Shown: positions 1 through 9,768, counted from the stretch's first letter. The stretch is DNA of 64,000 bases from Streptomyces sp. V3I8 (GCF_030817535.1 NZ_JAUSZL010000002.1:6014001-6078000), one strand, 5' to 3'. Numbers and translations are program-made. Notes: generated by a model not told the origin, from the sequence alone.

Positions 1-429
1 GCGGCCCGGGAGCTGGGGGTGACCCTGGTCCCGTACTCGCCGCTCGGGCGGGGTTTCCTCACGGGGGCCTTCGCGGACGCGGACAGCGACCTCACTGCCG
101 GTGACTTCCGCCGTCATCAGCCCCGTTACACGGGGGACAACGCGGCGGCGAACGGGGCGCTGCTGGAGCCGATCCGCGGGGTCGCCGAGGTCCACGGCGC
201 CTCCCTGGGGCAGATCGCCCTGGCGTGGGTCCAGCAGCGGGCGGCGGTCCACGGCCTCCCGGTCGTCCCGATCCCGGGCACGCGCAGCCGCGCCCGGATC
301 GAGGAGAACACGGCGGCGACACGCATCACCCTGACCGACGGCGACCTGGCCGTCCTGGATGCCATAGCCGCCGGGGTCGCGGGCGACCGCTACGCCGACA
401 TGACGTTCGTCTCGGCGGGCCGGGAGTAG
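1..429 (+). CDS. Aldo/keto reductase, C-terminal part (5' end outside window)
   Basis: The reading frame is open from the first base and ends at TAG 427-429, so only the last 142 residues are present. They match the C-terminal half of the aldo/keto reductase TIM barrel. The segment VTLVPYSPLGRGFLTGAF is the characteristic strand that follows the cofactor pocket. The run VVPIPGTRSRARIEEN is the NADPH 2'-phosphate and adenine binding region. Members reduce aldehydes and ketones with NADPH in the cytoplasm; the substrate cannot be deduced. The nucleophilic Tyr/Lys/His/Asp residues lie upstream of the window. A 23-bp-armed inverted repeat follows the stop and may end the transcript. Confidence 0.9.
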   Translation, partial: AARELGVTLVPYSPLGRGFLTGAFADADSDLTAGDFRRHQPRYTGDNAAANGALLEPIRGVAEVHGASLGQIALAWVQQRAAVHGLPVVPIPGTRSRARIEENTAATRITLTDGDLAVLDAIAAGVAGDRYADMTFVSAGRE

Positions 430-475
430 CCCCCGGGGGCCGCTCTCGTTTGCCGGGTGCGGGCGCGTCGTGGCT

Positions 476-543
476 GGTCGCGCAGTTCCCCGCGCCCCAG
501 GACGGGGCTGCGCCCCGACAGGGGCGCGGGGAACTGCGCGACC
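476..543. repeat. Dispersed intergenic repeat as perfect inverted pair
   Basis: Two copies of the repeat containing CGCAGTTCCCCGCGCCCC face each other, arms 476-498 and 521-543, 23 identical pairs around a 22-base spacer. The same repeat occurs at 6109-6440, 10339-10361 and 38896-38993. Here it separates two convergent genes (ending at 429 on + and 585 on -), so it could serve as a bidirectional terminator as well as being a mobile-like repeat. Confidence 0.85.
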
Positions 544-584
544 GGGGTCCCACCCACCTGCACCCGGCAGGTAACCTCACAGCC

Positions 585-1478
585 TCACAGCTCGGCCAGC
601 AGCTCCGCCTTCTTCGTCGAGAACTCCTCGTCCGTGACGAGTCCCGCCGAGTGCAGCTCCCCGAGATGCCGGATCCGCTCGGCGACCTCCCCCGGCGCCC
701 GCCGGGCCTCCACGGCCACGCCGTCGACGGCGGCCGCGGGTCCGCCCGACCGCACCGCGGCCAGCACGGCCGCCGCGAACGGCAGCGACTCGTGCACCGG
801 CCCGTACCCCAGCCCGAAGACAACGGCCCCCGGATCCTGGTCCGCGGGCCCCGCCTGCGCGGTCTCCGTACCGCCCGCGTCACGGCGCAGCAACCGCAGA
901 TGTCCCTCGAAGAGTTCGGGCGACCGCCACTGCACCCCGCACAGGTCGGCCACGGCGAACGTCTGGTCGCCGGCCTTCCACTTCGCGGACGAGGCCCCCG
1001 TCCAGAACCACCGGAAGACCACGGACCTCCCGTCGAAGGACGCCTTCGCGTCGTACGCCTTGAACTGCAGCGGCGTCTTCGGCGCCGGCACGAGATAGCG
1101 CTCGGCCGGCCCCGCGTCCCCGGGCGCGAGCGCGGCGCGCAGTTCGTCCGCGTAGTACTCGGCGAGCGTCTCCCGCTCGGCGGGCAGCACGAGGCGGTAG
1201 GGATCGGACGCCTCCTTGAGCTGTCCCGCGGCCGCCTCCATCAGCGGGTCCGCCCCCGGTCTCGGCTCGGCGCGCAGGACGACCGTCCCGCGCTTGCCGG
1301 GCGTCAGCGTCACCGCGGCGATCGCGTCGAGCGGGATGCGCCGCTCGCCGAGCGCCTGGAACAGCTTCGGCGTGCGGATCCCCCGTGCGAAGCGGATGAG
1401 CACGGAGTCGGACCCGAACTCCCAGGCGGCATGAAATCCGGCCAGTACGTCACCCATGCGGGCCATCGTATGCGGCAT
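585..1478 (-). CDS. DUF4429 protein with C-terminal SHOCT-like motif
   Basis: About 297 residues. The body carries two similar halves typical of DUF4429, beginning FHAAWEFGSDSVLIRF and later KAYDAKASFDGRSVVFRW, each a PH-like beta-rich unit. The last about 35 residues (IRHLGELHSAGLVTDEEFSTKKAELL) form a SHOCT motif, a short helical tail often found at the ends of bacterial proteins. There is no signal peptide or membrane segment, so it is cytoplasmic. ATG 1478 follows GAGGAGG closely; ATG codons at 1466 and 1457 are alternatives, the last matching where homology appears to begin. The function of the family is unknown. The hydrolase upstream on the same strand ends 46 bases before it. Confidence 0.82.
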   Translation of the reverse strand: MPHTMARMGDVLAGFHAAWEFGSDSVLIRFARGIRTPKLFQALGERRIPLDAIAAVTLTPGKRGTVVLRAEPRPGADPLMEAAAGQLKEASDPYRLVLPAERETLAEYYADELRAALAPGDAGPAERYLVPAPKTPLQFKAYDAKASFDGRSVVFRWFWTGASSAKWKAGDQTFAVADLCGVQWRSPELFEGHLRLLRRDAGGTETAQAGPADQDPGAVVFGLGYGPVHESLPFAAAVLAAVRSGGPAAAVDGVAVEARRAPGEVAERIRHLGELHSAGLVTDEEFSTKKAELLAEL

Positions 1479-1524
1479 GTGCCTCCTCGTCCCCTCCCTG
1501 AGCGGACCGCACTTTTCCCGTTCT

Positions 1525-2757
1525 CTACGCGCGTCCGGCTTCGGTCGTGCCGGACAGGCCTTTCCGGCACGCGTCGTCCTCGTGGTCCTCGTGCGCGCAG
1601 CGAACCGCGCGGTACGCGCCAATTCCGATCTCGGCGAAGTTCCGCAGGCTGTCGGTGCCCGGCTCGAAATACCCGGTGTGTCCCTTCGCCCCGCGCGCGG
1701 ACAGCACCCGCGCGCCGAACTGCGAGGACATCGGATCGGCGCCGTGCCCGAGCCCGCCGAACTCCAGGTGCGGTACGTCCTCGATCCAGTCGTCCGCGTC
1801 CCGTACGGCCCACACCCGGGCCGCGGTGCGCAGCTGTGAGGCCCGCTCGACGCGCATGCCGGGGCTGCCCGCGACCGCTATGTCGGAGACCCGGGACGGC
1901 AGGGAACGCGCGGCGACCCCGCAGACCACGGATCCGTAGCTGTGGCAGTACAGCGCGACGCGCGAGCGGCCGGGCAGCGCCCGTACGAGGGCGGCGAGGC
2001 GGACCGCGCCCTCCTCGGCGCGGGTCCCGGTGGCGGCGTCCATGCCGAGACCGCTCGGGGTCGTGTAGTCGGCCCACGCGATGACGGCCGTACGCGTCCC
2101 GGGGCCCGCCTCGCGCTCCGCGCCGTACAGGGCCTTCGCCATGCCGACGGGCGCCGTGTACCTGCGCTCGGTGCGCTGGAAGGTCAGCAGGTCGGTGTCG
2201 ACGCCGGGCACCACGACCGAGACCCGCCGGGCCCGCCCGAGGTCGCCGAAGACCTCCGCGACCCGGCCCGGCCCCATCGGGTCGAAGGCCAGGATGCGGC
2301 GCCCCTTCGCCATCAGCGCCTCGTACCGGTGCATGCGGCGGCCCGCGTCGTGCTGGCCGCCCGCGGAGAGCCTGCTGTCGCCCATGCGTGCGAGTTCGGC
2401 CCTGCGCGCCTGGCCGAGGGCGATGCGGTTGGCGCGGTAGCGCAGGCTCACCGGCGCCCCGTTCATGTTGCCGACCGCGAGCGGGTAGCGGGCGGCGAGC
2501 TCCGCCCGCCGGGGCGCGTCGAGCGAGGCGAAGAACTGGGCGAGCCGGGCCGGCGTCGTGGTGTCCGGGTCCGGCAGCCGGTGCCCGCCCAGGTGGCCGC
2601 GTTCCCATGCGGACAGGGAGGCCGCGAGGGGTGTGGTCGCCCCCCGGTGGCCGCGCACCGCGGTCCAGCCGGTGGTCCCGAGCATCACGAACACCACGGC
2701 CAGCGCGAGCAGCATGCGCCAGACGTTGAGTTGGGGGGTGGAGTCGAAGGAAGTCAC
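1525..2757 (-). CDS. Alpha/beta hydrolase, DUF1023 family, membrane anchored
   Basis: 410 residues starting at GTG 2757. Residues 13-33 are a hydrophobic segment (MLLALAVVFVMLGTTGW) that acts as an N-terminal anchor or uncleaved signal, putting the bulk outside the membrane. The catalytic domain is the DUF1023 alpha/beta hydrolase: the nucleophile elbow is CHSYGS at 271-276 with Ser273, replacing the first Gly of GHSxG by Cys. The preceding VSVVVPGVDTDL strand and the late GHTGYFEPG (likely catalytic His) fit the family. DUF1023 proteins are common in Streptomyces; no substrate is established. It is followed by the DUF4429 gene on the same strand. Confidence 0.88.
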   Translation of the reverse strand: MTSFDSTPQLNVWRMLLALAVVFVMLGTTGWTAVRGHRGATTPLAASLSAWERGHLGGHRLPDPDTTTPARLAQFFASLDAPRRAELAARYPLAVGNMNGAPVSLRYRANRIALGQARRAELARMGDSRLSAGGQHDAGRRMHRYEALMAKGRRILAFDPMGPGRVAEVFGDLGRARRVSVVVPGVDTDLLTFQRTERRYTAPVGMAKALYGAEREAGPGTRTAVIAWADYTTPSGLGMDAATGTRAEEGAVRLAALVRALPGRSRVALYCHSYGSVVCGVAARSLPSRVSDIAVAGSPGMRVERASQLRTAARVWAVRDADDWIEDVPHLEFGGLGHGADPMSSQFGARVLSARGAKGHTGYFEPGTDSLRNFAEIGIGAYRAVRCAHEDHEDDACRKGLSGTTEAGRA

Positions 2758-2860
2758 TGGGAGGACACACTAGGAGAACGGGAGGGTCTCGCGTTAACCG
2801 AGTGACACGGATCACGTTTCCGTCAGGGCGATCGGGGCACGACCGTGCGTGCAGCGGGAA

Positions 2861-3574
2861 TTACTCCGTGTTTCCGCGGGTGCCGGCGTCGGTTCCGCGG
2901 CCGTCCGCGTCGCCGCGTCCGGGACCGCCCCCGTCGTGTGTGTGCCAGTCCGTCGCCAGCGCGGGCCCCATCTGGTCCAGGTAGGACGTGGTCAGTTCGC
3001 GCATCGCGGCCACGCTGAAGTCCTCGCCGGCGCCCCACGAGCGGGCCGTCAGCCGCATCACGCCGCCGAACAGGGCCACCGCGACGCGCGGACGCGGATC
3101 GGTGTCCACGTCGACACCCTCGCGTTCCGCGATCGTCCGGGCGAGCTCCTCCTCCAGCCCCTCCTGGCGGCACAGGTGGGCCGCCAGCAGCGCGGGCGTC
3201 GACTCGATCAACTGGAAGGTCCGCATGTGCAGTTCGATCGGGACGACCGACTCGATGGCCTCCCCGACGGTGTCCCAGTTCGCCAGGACGGCCTGGCGCA
3301 GCGCCTCCAACGGGGGTTCGTGGGGCGGGCGTCGGTGCACCGCGTCGAGGAAGTGCGACTCCGTCATCTCCTGGACGGCGAAGGCGGCCTCCTCCTTGCC
3401 GGCGAAGTACCGGAAGAAGGTGCGCTGCGAGACGTCGACGGCCTCCACGATCTCGTCGACGGTGGTCCGCTCGTAACCGTTGGCCGTGAACAGCTCCAGG
3501 GCGGCCCGCACCAGCGCGTCCCGGGTGCGCTGCTTCTTGCGCTCGCGCAGCCCCGGTCGTGACGCCGTCTCCAT
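2861..3574 (-). CDS. TetR-family transcriptional regulator
   Basis: 237 residues with an N-terminal TetR helix-turn-helix: RERKKQRTRDALVRAALELF, then TTVDEIVEAVDVSQRTFFRYF, the classic recognition-helix signature including the F-RYF end. The C-terminal half is a ligand-binding domain with no recognisable class. It is transcribed divergently from the drug exporter at 3749, the standard arrangement for a local repressor of an efflux pump. An imperfect palindrome at 3701-3724 is a reasonable operator. The ligand is probably a substrate of that exporter (inference). The last 25 residues are rich in Gly and Asp and look disordered. Confidence 0.92.
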   Translation of the reverse strand: METASRPGLRERKKQRTRDALVRAALELFTANGYERTTVDEIVEAVDVSQRTFFRYFAGKEEAAFAVQEMTESHFLDAVHRRPPHEPPLEALRQAVLANWDTVGEAIESVVPIELHMRTFQLIESTPALLAAHLCRQEGLEEELARTIAEREGVDVDTDPRPRVAVALFGGVMRLTARSWGAGEDFSVAAMRELTTSYLDQMGPALATDWHTHDGGGPGRGDADGRGTDAGTRGNTE

Positions 3575-3700
3575 GAGTCCTCTTCTCGTTCCTCGCGGCC
3601 ACCATCATGCCCGCGGAGGGCTCCCGGTGGCTCCCGGCGGCGCGCGGGCGGCCGTCGGTCCGGCGTACCCGCACGGAAAACGGCATGTCGGGCACCGAAT

Positions 3701-3724
3701 TGTGAATTGGTTTGTCAATTGTCA
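3701..3724. promoter_or_regulatory. Candidate TetR operator before the exporter gene
   Basis: Imperfect inverted repeat with half sites TGTGAATTG (3701-3709) and CAATTGTCA (3716-3724), sharing TG--AATTG. The A+T content is unusual for this genome. It lies 25 bases before the exporter start in the divergent gap between tetR and the MFS gene. Confidence 0.5.
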
Positions 3725-3748
3725 GTGGCTGTCACTAGCCTCGAACGC

Positions 3749-5365
3749 ATGACTAGTCAGACCACCGTCGACAAGACGGGCCCGGCCGACGAGGTTCCGG
3801 CCGGCTCCGGCCCGGCCCCGGCCAAGGGCCTGCGCGGCCACCCGTGGTTCACCCTGATCACCGTGGCCATCGGCGTCATGGTGGTGGCCCTCGACGGCAC
3901 CATCGTCGCCATCGCGAACCCGGCCATCCAGAAGGACCTCGGGGCCACCTTCGCCGACGTCCAGTGGATCACGAACGGCTACTTCCTCGCGCTCGCCGTC
4001 ACGCTGATCACGGCCGGCAAGCTCGGCGACCGGTTCGGCCACCGCCAGACCTTCCTGATAGGCGTGACCGGTTTCGCGGCGACCTCGGGAGCCATCGGCC
4101 TCTCGGACGGGATCTCCTCCGTGATCGCCTTCCGGGTGCTCCAGGGCCTGTTCGGCGCCCTGCTGATGCCGGCCGCGCTCGGCCTGCTGCGGGCCACCTT
4201 CCCGGCCGAGAAGCTGAACATGGCGATCGGCATCTGGGGCATGGTCATCGGTGCCTCCACCGCGGGCGGCCCGATCCTCGGCGGGGTGCTCGTCGAGCAC
4301 GTCAGCTGGCAGTCGGTCTTCTTCGTCAACGTGCCGGTCGGCATCATCGCCGTCGTCCTCGGAGCGGTGATCCTGACCGACCACCGCGCGGCCAATGCGC
4401 CGCGCTCCTTCGACCTGCTCGGCATCGGCCTGCTGTCCGGTGCCATGTTCTGCCTGGTCTGGGCGCTCATCAAGGCCCCGGAGTGGGGCTGGGGCGCCGC
4501 ACTGACCTGGTCGTTCCTCGGTATCTCGGTCCTCGGCTTCGCCCTGTTCGCGTTCTGGGAGAACCGGGTGCGCGAGCCGCTCATCCCGCTCGCCCTCTTC
4601 CGGTCCGTGCCGCTGTCGGCCGGCGTGGTGCTGATGGTGCTGATGGCGATCGCCTTCATGGGCGGCCTGTTCTTCGTCACCTTCTACCTGCAGAACGTGC
4701 ACGGGATGAGCCCGATCGACGCGGGCCTGCACCTGCTGCCGCTCACCGGCATGATGATCGTCGGCTCCCCGCTGGCCGGCGCGCTGATCGGCAGGACGGG
4801 GCCGCGCATCCCGCTCGCGGGCGGTATGGCGTGCACGGCCGTCGCGATGTTCGGCGTCTCGACTCTGGAGACGGACACCGGCAGCGGGCTCATGTCGCTC
4901 TGGTTCGCGCTGCTCGGCCTCGGTCTCGCGCCCGTCATGGTCGGCGCCACCGAGGTCATCGTGGGCAACGCCCCGATGGAGCTCTCCGGTGTCGCGGGAG
5001 GCCTCCAGCAGGCCGCCATGCAGATCGGCGGCAGCCTCGGCACGGCGGTCCTGGGCGCCGTGATGGCCTCCAAGGTGGACAACGACCTCGCGGGCAACTG
5101 GGCGGAGGCGGGGCTCCCGAAGCTCGCCCCGGAGCAGCTGGGCCAGGCCGCCGAGGCGGTCCAGGTCGGCGCCGCGCCGGTGGCGCCGGACACGCCGCCC
5201 GACATCGCGGCGAAGATCACCGACGTCGCCCACGACACGTTCATCTCCGGCATGAGTCTGGCGAGTCTCGTCGCGGCCGGCGTGGCCGTCGTCGCGATCT
5301 TCGTCGCCCTCCTCACCAAGCGCGGCGCCAACGCGGAGGCGGGCGCGGGAGTCGGTCACCTCTAG
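3749..5365 (+). CDS. MFS drug exporter, DHA2 (14-TM EmrB/QacA) family
   Basis: 538 residues from ATG 3749; in-frame codons upstream to 3707 overlap the operator and lack a ribosome site. The protein begins with a short polar tail, then 14 hydrophobic segments. The motif GTIVAIANPAIQKDL in the first helix loop is the DHA2 signature, and GKLGDRFGHRQTF is MFS motif A. It should export hydrophobic drugs or secreted metabolites using the proton gradient. It is divergent from a TetR repressor, so substrate-induced expression is likely. A strong terminator follows at 5393. No fused domain is present, unlike the DHA2 protein at 40395. Confidence 0.92.
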   Translation: MTSQTTVDKTGPADEVPAGSGPAPAKGLRGHPWFTLITVAIGVMVVALDGTIVAIANPAIQKDLGATFADVQWITNGYFLALAVTLITAGKLGDRFGHRQTFLIGVTGFAATSGAIGLSDGISSVIAFRVLQGLFGALLMPAALGLLRATFPAEKLNMAIGIWGMVIGASTAGGPILGGVLVEHVSWQSVFFVNVPVGIIAVVLGAVILTDHRAANAPRSFDLLGIGLLSGAMFCLVWALIKAPEWGWGAALTWSFLGISVLGFALFAFWENRVREPLIPLALFRSVPLSAGVVLMVLMAIAFMGGLFFVTFYLQNVHGMSPIDAGLHLLPLTGMMIVGSPLAGALIGRTGPRIPLAGGMACTAVAMFGVSTLETDTGSGLMSLWFALLGLGLAPVMVGATEVIVGNAPMELSGVAGGLQQAAMQIGGSLGTAVLGAVMASKVDNDLAGNWAEAGLPKLAPEQLGQAAEAVQVGAAPVAPDTPPDIAAKITDVAHDTFISGMSLASLVAAGVAVVAIFVALLTKRGANAEAGAGVGHL

Positions 5366-5392
5366 GGCCGCCGCCGCTCCATCTCCTTTATC

Positions 5393-5420
5393 GCCCCGCC
5401 GAGTTGTTCGGCGGGGCTTT
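5393..5420 (+). terminator. Intrinsic-type terminator of the exporter gene
   Basis: Perfect 10-bp stem GCCCCGCCGA (5393-5402) and TCGGCGGGGC (5408-5417), 5-base loop, followed by TTT. It begins 27 bases after the exporter stop. Confidence 0.85.
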
Positions 5421-5675
5421 CGCCTATCCGGGTGACACCTTTCCGTATGACTTTCATATTGCGCGGGTCGCAGGTCAGAGTGTCCTCAACTGATCTGTAC
5501 GGAACGGGCAGTTCGGTTGATGGAGCGGCGTGCCGCCGGAGGGGGGCGGCACGCCGCGCAACCGACGTGCGCCCGGCGAAAGAAGTACGGGTCTGAATTG
5601 ACATGACCGGGGTACCCGACTTCCGAGCCAGAACCGACCGGCACCCGGTCGGCTCAGAGGTCCAGGGAGTTGATG
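5421..5675. other. Intergenic stretch with no supported gene
   Basis: The 255 bases between the exporter terminator and the small membrane protein are relatively A+T rich near 5445-5500 and 5590-5620. No ORF here shows Streptomyces codon bias. The stretch presumably holds the promoter of the downstream small membrane protein. Confidence 0.4.
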
Positions 5676-5981
5676 ATGGCGGGCTTCGGCCACACCACGC
5701 GCAAACACCCTCGCTCGCGTAGCCGTACGAGGTCACGGAGCGGGCCGGACAGCGCGACACTCGGACTCATCGGAGTCATCTGCGCGGTCGCCGGTTTCTT
5801 CGTGCTGGGAATCATCCTCGGTCCGGTGGCGATCGTCTGCGGCTGGCTGGCCATGGGACGCCGCTGGAGCGGCGCCCGCGTGACACCGGCGCTGATCGCC
5901 GTGGTCCTGGGAGTGATCGACACCATCCTGGCGATCGTGTGGATCGCCGGAGCGGCGGGACCGGGCGGCATGCTGTTCTGA
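5676..5981 (+). CDS. Small membrane protein, DUF4190-like
   Basis: 101 residues. A basic N-terminus (HTTRKHPRSRSRTRSRSGPD) precedes two long hydrophobic segments, LGLIGVICAVAGFFVLGIILGP and LIAVVLGVIDTILAIVWIAG. This is the two-helix pattern of DUF4190 proteins, including a basic loop containing MGRRWSG between the helices. ATG 5676 is preferred because AGGGAG ends 6 bases upstream; ATG 5673 and TTG 5670 sit too near it. Function unknown. It stands alone, with the aceE gene converging from the right across a repeat array. Confidence 0.75.
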   Translation: MAGFGHTTRKHPRSRSRTRSRSGPDSATLGLIGVICAVAGFFVLGIILGPVAIVCGWLAMGRRWSGARVTPALIAVVLGVIDTILAIVWIAGAAGPGGMLF

Positions 5982-6108
5982 CGAACCGGACCGCATCGGG
6001 ACAACGTCCCTCGCGCCCCCTTCGGGGGACGCGGGGGACATCTTTTTGTGGACGCACCGCACGCGGACCGCGGGCCGCCGGTGGCCGGTCGCGCACCCGC
6101 GCCCCGGC

Positions 6109-6440
6109 AGGGGCGCGGGGAACTGCGCGCTCGGCCACGACGCGCCCGCACCCGGCGAACTGCCCGCGGCAGCCGCCTTCCAGGGGCGCGGGGAACTGCG
6201 CGCTCGGTCACGACGCGCCCGCACCCGGCGAACTGCCCGCGGCAGCCGCCTTCCAGGGGCGCGGGGAACTGCGCGACCGGTCACGACGCGCCCGCACCCG
6301 GCGAACTGCCCGCGGCAGCCGCCTTCCAGGGGCGCGGGGAACTGCGCGACCAGCTACGACGTGCCCGCACTCGGCGAACTGCCCGCGGCAGCCGCCTTCC
6401 AGGGGCGCGGGGAACTGCGCGACCAGCCCCCACGCACCCG
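6109..6440. repeat. 73-bp tandem array built on the dispersed repeat
   Basis: Five copies of the GGGGCGCGGGGAACTGCGCG core begin at 6109, 6182, 6255, 6328 and 6401, exactly 73 bases apart. Between cores lies a second conserved block (CCGGCGAACTGCCCGCGGCA). Units differ only at a few bases right after the core (CTCGG, ACCGG, ACCAG). Because 73 is not a multiple of three, the overlapping long ORFs are not coding. The array fills the gap between the small membrane protein and the 3' end of aceE. Confidence 0.9.
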
Positions 6441-6524
6441 CGCCCTACACACGACCCGAGGCCTGACCTGAGACCACGGCCGGACCACGGCCGGGCCAGG
6501 ACCGGGCCACGGCCGGGCTACGGC

Positions 6525-9272
6525 CTAGGCATCCCCACCCGCGGCACCGGGATCCGCCGCCGCCACATCCAGCAGCTGATACCGGTCCACCGCCTGCTTC
6601 AGCACCGACCGGTCCACCTTCCCCTCACGGGCGAGCTCCGTCAGCACCCCCACCACGATCGACTGCGCGTCGATGTGGAAGAACCGCCGGGCGGCCCCAC
6701 GCGTGTCGGCGAAGCCGAACCCGTCCGCGCCGAGCGACTGGTAGGTCCCCGGCACCCACCGCGAGATCTGGTCCGGCACCGACCGCATCCAGTCGGAGAC
6801 GGCCACGAACGGCCCCTCGGCCCCCGACAGCTTCCGCGTCACGTAAGGAACGCGCTGCTCCTCCTCCGGGTGCAGCAGATTGTGCCGCTCCACCTCCACG
6901 GCCTCGCGCCGCAGCTCGTTCCAGGAGGTCGCCGACCACACGTCGGCCCGTACGTCCCAGTCCTCGGCGAGGATCCGCTGCGCCTCGACCGCCCACGGCA
7001 CCGCGACACCCGACGCCATGATCTGCGCCGGGATCGAACCCGAAGTGCCCGCCGCGAAGCGGTGGATGCCCTTGAGGATGCCCTCGACGTCGACGTCCGC
7101 CGGCTCGGCCGGGTGCTGGATCGGCTCGTTGTAGAGGGTGAGGTAGTAGAAGACGTCCTCGCCGTGCGGGTGCTCCTCGGACGAGCCGTACATCCGCCGT
7201 AGCCCGTCCTGCACGATGTGTGCGATCTCGAACCCGTAGGCCGGGTCGTAGGCGACACAGGCCGGGTTCGTCGAGGCGAGCAGCTGCGAGTGCCCGTCGG
7301 CGTGCTGCAGCCCTTCACCGGTCAGCGTCGTGCGCCCCGCGGTCGCGCCCAGGACGAAACCGCGCGCCAACTGGTCGGCCATCTGCCAGAACTGGTCACC
7401 GGTGCGCTGGAAACCGAACATCGAGTAGAAGACGTACACCGGGATGAGCGGCTCGCCGTGCGTGGCGTACGCCGAGCCGGCCGCGATCAGGGAGGCCGTG
7501 CAGCCCGCCTCGGAGATGCCGTCGTGCAGCATCTGACCCGTCGGCGACTCCTTGTAGGCGAGGAGCAGCTCCCGGTCCACCGCCTCGTACTGCTGCCCGA
7601 GCGGGTTGTAGATCTTCGCGCTCGGGAAGAACGAGTCCATGCCGAAGGTGCGGTACTCGTCCGGCGCGATCAGCACGAACCGCTTGCCGATCTCCTTGTC
7701 CCGCATCAGGTCCTTGAGCAGCCGTACGAACGCCATGGTGGTGGCGATCGACTGCTGGCCGGAGCCCTTCTTCACACTCGCGTACGTCTTGTCCTCGGGC
7801 AGCGCCAGCGGCTTCGACCGTACGACACGCGTCGGGACGTACCCGCCGTTCGCCTTGCGGCGGTCGTGCATGTACTGGATCTCCTCCGAGTCCCGGCCCG
7901 GGTGGTAGTACGGCGGCGCGCCGGACTCCAGCTCCTGGTCGGAGATCGGCAGGTGCAGCCGGTCGCGGAAGCCCTTGAGGTCGGCGACCGTCAGCTTCTT
8001 CATCTGGTGCGTGGCGTTGCGGCCCTCGAAGTTCGGGCCGAGCGTCCAGCCCTTGACCGTCTGGGCGAGGACCACGGTCGGCTGGCCCTTGTGCGCCTTG
8101 GCCGCCGCGAAGGCCGCGTACACCTTCCGGTGGTCGTGGCCGCCGCGGCCCAGGTGCAGGATCTGGTCGTCCGTCATGTTCTCGACCATGCCGCGCAGCC
8201 GGTGGTCGCCGCCGAAGAAGTGCTCGCGGATGTATGCGCCGGTCTCGGTGGCGTACGTCTGGAACTGGCCGTCGGGCGTGGTGTTCAGCTTGTTGACGAG
8301 CACGCCGTCGCGGTCCTGCGCGAGCAGCGGGTCCCAACTGCGGTCCCAGACCAGCTTGATGACGTTCCAGCCGGCGCCCCGGAACTGCGACTCCAGCTCC
8401 TGGATGATCTTGCCGTTGCCGCGCACCGGGCCGTCGAGGCGCTGGAGGTTGCAGTTGACGACGAAGGTGAGGTTGTCCAGGCCCTCGCGCGCGGCGATGG
8501 ACAACTGGCCGAGCGACTCCGGCTCGTCCATCTCGCCGTCGCCGAGGAACGCCCAGACGTGCGAAGCGGAGGTGTCCGCGACACCGCGCGCCTCCATGTA
8601 ACGGTTCATCCGCGCCTGGAAGATCGCACCGAGCGGGCCGAGGCCCATCGAGACGGTCGGGAACTCCCAGAAGTCCGGCATGGACCGCGGGTGCGGGTAC
8701 GACGACAGCGCGTGCGGGGCCTTCGACTTCTCCTGCCGGAAGCCGTCCAGCTGCGCCTCGTCCAGGCGGTCCAGGAGGAACGCGCGGGCGTAGATACCCG
8801 GGGAGGCGTGCCCCTGGAAGAAGATCTGGTCGCCGCCGTCGCCCTCGTCCTTGCCGCGGAAGAAGTGGTTGAAGCCCACGTCGTACAGCGAGGCGGAGGA
8901 CGCGAAGGTGGCGATGTGGCCGCCGACGCCGATCCCGGGACGCTGGGCCCTGGACACCATCACGGCCGCGTTCCAGCGGGTCGCGTTGAGGATCCTGCGC
9001 TCGATCTCCTCGTTGCCGGGGAAGAACGGCTCGTCCTTGGTGGCGATGGTGTTGACGTAGTCGGTGCTGCGCATCTCGGGCACGGCCACGCGCTTCTCGC
9101 GGGCCCGCTCGATCAGCCTCAGCATGAGATAGCGGGCCCGCTCCCGGCCGCGCTGGTCCACAGCGGCGTCCAGGGAGTCGAGCCACTCCTGTGTCTCTTC
9201 GGGATCGAAGTCAGGAACCTGACTCGGAAGGCCGCCAATGATGATCGGATTACGATCGGGTCCGGAAGCCAC
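6525..9272 (-). CDS. aceE: Pyruvate dehydrogenase E1 component, homodimeric type
   Basis: 915 residues, the usual length for the single-chain E1 that decarboxylates pyruvate with thiamine diphosphate and acetylates the lipoyl domain of E2. The ThDP motif is clear: [13 protein letters not shown] through [15 protein letters not shown]. The second half carries the transketolase pyrimidine-binding region ([21 protein letters not shown]) and the C-terminal domain. GTG 9272 is chosen because GAAGGA lies 5 bases upstream and the protein then begins [14 protein letters not shown] as in actinobacterial AceE; the frame stays open further up without a ribosome site. No E2/E3 genes are adjacent, as is normal in actinobacteria. 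It is divergent from DUF3052. Confidence 0.97.
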   Translation of the reverse strand: MASGPDRNPIIIGGLPSQVPDFDPEETQEWLDSLDAAVDQRGRERARYLMLRLIERAREKRVAVPEMRSTDYVNTIATKDEPFFPGNEEIERRILNATRWNAAVMVSRAQRPGIGVGGHIATFASSASLYDVGFNHFFRGKDEGDGGDQIFFQGHASPGIYARAFLLDRLDEAQLDGFRQEKSKAPHALSSYPHPRSMPDFWEFPTVSMGLGPLGAIFQARMNRYMEARGVADTSASHVWAFLGDGEMDEPESLGQLSIAAREGLDNLTFVVNCNLQRLDGPVRGNGKIIQELESQFRGAGWNVIKLVWDRSWDPLLAQDRDGVLVNKLNTTPDGQFQTYATETGAYIREHFFGGDHRLRGMVENMTDDQILHLGRGGHDHRKVYAAFAAAKAHKGQPTVVLAQTVKGWTLGPNFEGRNATHQMKKLTVADLKGFRDRLHLPISDQELESGAPPYYHPGRDSEEIQYMHDRRKANGGYVPTRVVRSKPLALPEDKTYASVKKGSGQQSIATTMAFVRLLKDLMRDKEIGKRFVLIAPDEYRTFGMDSFFPSAKIYNPLGQQYEAVDRELLLAYKESPTGQMLHDGISEAGCTASLIAAGSAYATHGEPLIPVYVFYSMFGFQRTGDQFWQMADQLARGFVLGATAGRTTLTGEGLQHADGHSQLLASTNPACVAYDPAYGFEIAHIVQDGLRRMYGSSEEHPHGEDVFYYLTLYNEPIQHPAEPADVDVEGILKGIHRFAAGTSGSIPAQIMASGVAVPWAVEAQRILAEDWDVRADVWSATSWNELRREAVEVERHNLLHPEEEQRVPYVTRKLSGAEGPFVAVSDWMRSVPDQISRWVPGTYQSLGADGFGFADTRGAARRFFHIDAQSIVVGVLTELAREGKVDRSVLKQAVDRYQLLDVAAADPGAAGGDA

Positions 9273-9768
9273 GCTGTTCCTTCGCTCTCGGGGGCCGCTT
9301 CTTCTCAGTTTTTTCTTTGGTTCTTCTCTGGTTTCCTGGGCGTCTGCACCGTTTCCCATCGTGTACCGCGGGAACGGAAACGTCATCTCTACCGAGAGGT
9401 AATCGACACGTTCGTCCCGTTCCCCCGAGGGTGGGTCCGGCAAATCGCAACGATACGCCCGCCCCGTGACGCGTACCGCAAAGGCATTCGAGTCTCGTAC
9501 CCTCGTAGGGTTCCTAAATTCACAAACAGGGCGGATCGCTGTGGTGTGTGTCACCTGAAGCTGTGATTCCCTGACTGGGGTTGCGGCGAGACCGCCTGGA
9601 TCGTCACCGTTTCGGCGGTCTCGACGGCCGGGTACTTGCGCGATCCGTCCCGCCCGTGTGGACTACGGCCAATGCTTCGCGCACGCGCGTGGCTTGAACT
9701 TCCCCGAGGCCCCGGCTCAGTCCGGGCCGGGGAGGACCCCATTACCGAACATGATCAGGAGGCAACCC
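9273..9768. promoter_or_regulatory. Divergent promoter region of aceE and the DUF3052 gene
   Basis: A 496-base gap between divergent starts, with a T-rich pyrimidine stretch at 9300-9335 and an A+T-rich block near 9510-9530. No coding signal is seen on either strand: the ORFs crossing it are upstream extensions without ribosome sites. It should contain both promoters and the aceE leader; I could not place a convincing -10/-35 pair. Confidence 0.5.

Noticed and set aside
225..2084. 619-codon plus-strand ORF opposite DUF4429 and the hydrolase
   Set aside because: Arg/Pro/Gly-rich with no domain; it is the antisense shadow of two well-supported minus-strand genes in G/C-rich DNA.
6109..6440. 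CRISPR array with 73-bp period
   Set aside because: The segments between cores are themselves nearly identical, so it is a plain tandem repeat.
6048..7202. 384-codon ORF running through the 73-bp repeats
   Set aside because: 73 is not divisible by three, so successive repeats are read in different frames; its 3' part is antisense to aceE.
7218..9566. 782-codon ORF opposite aceE
   Set aside because: Antisense to a gene with clear ThDP motifs; no domain of its own.
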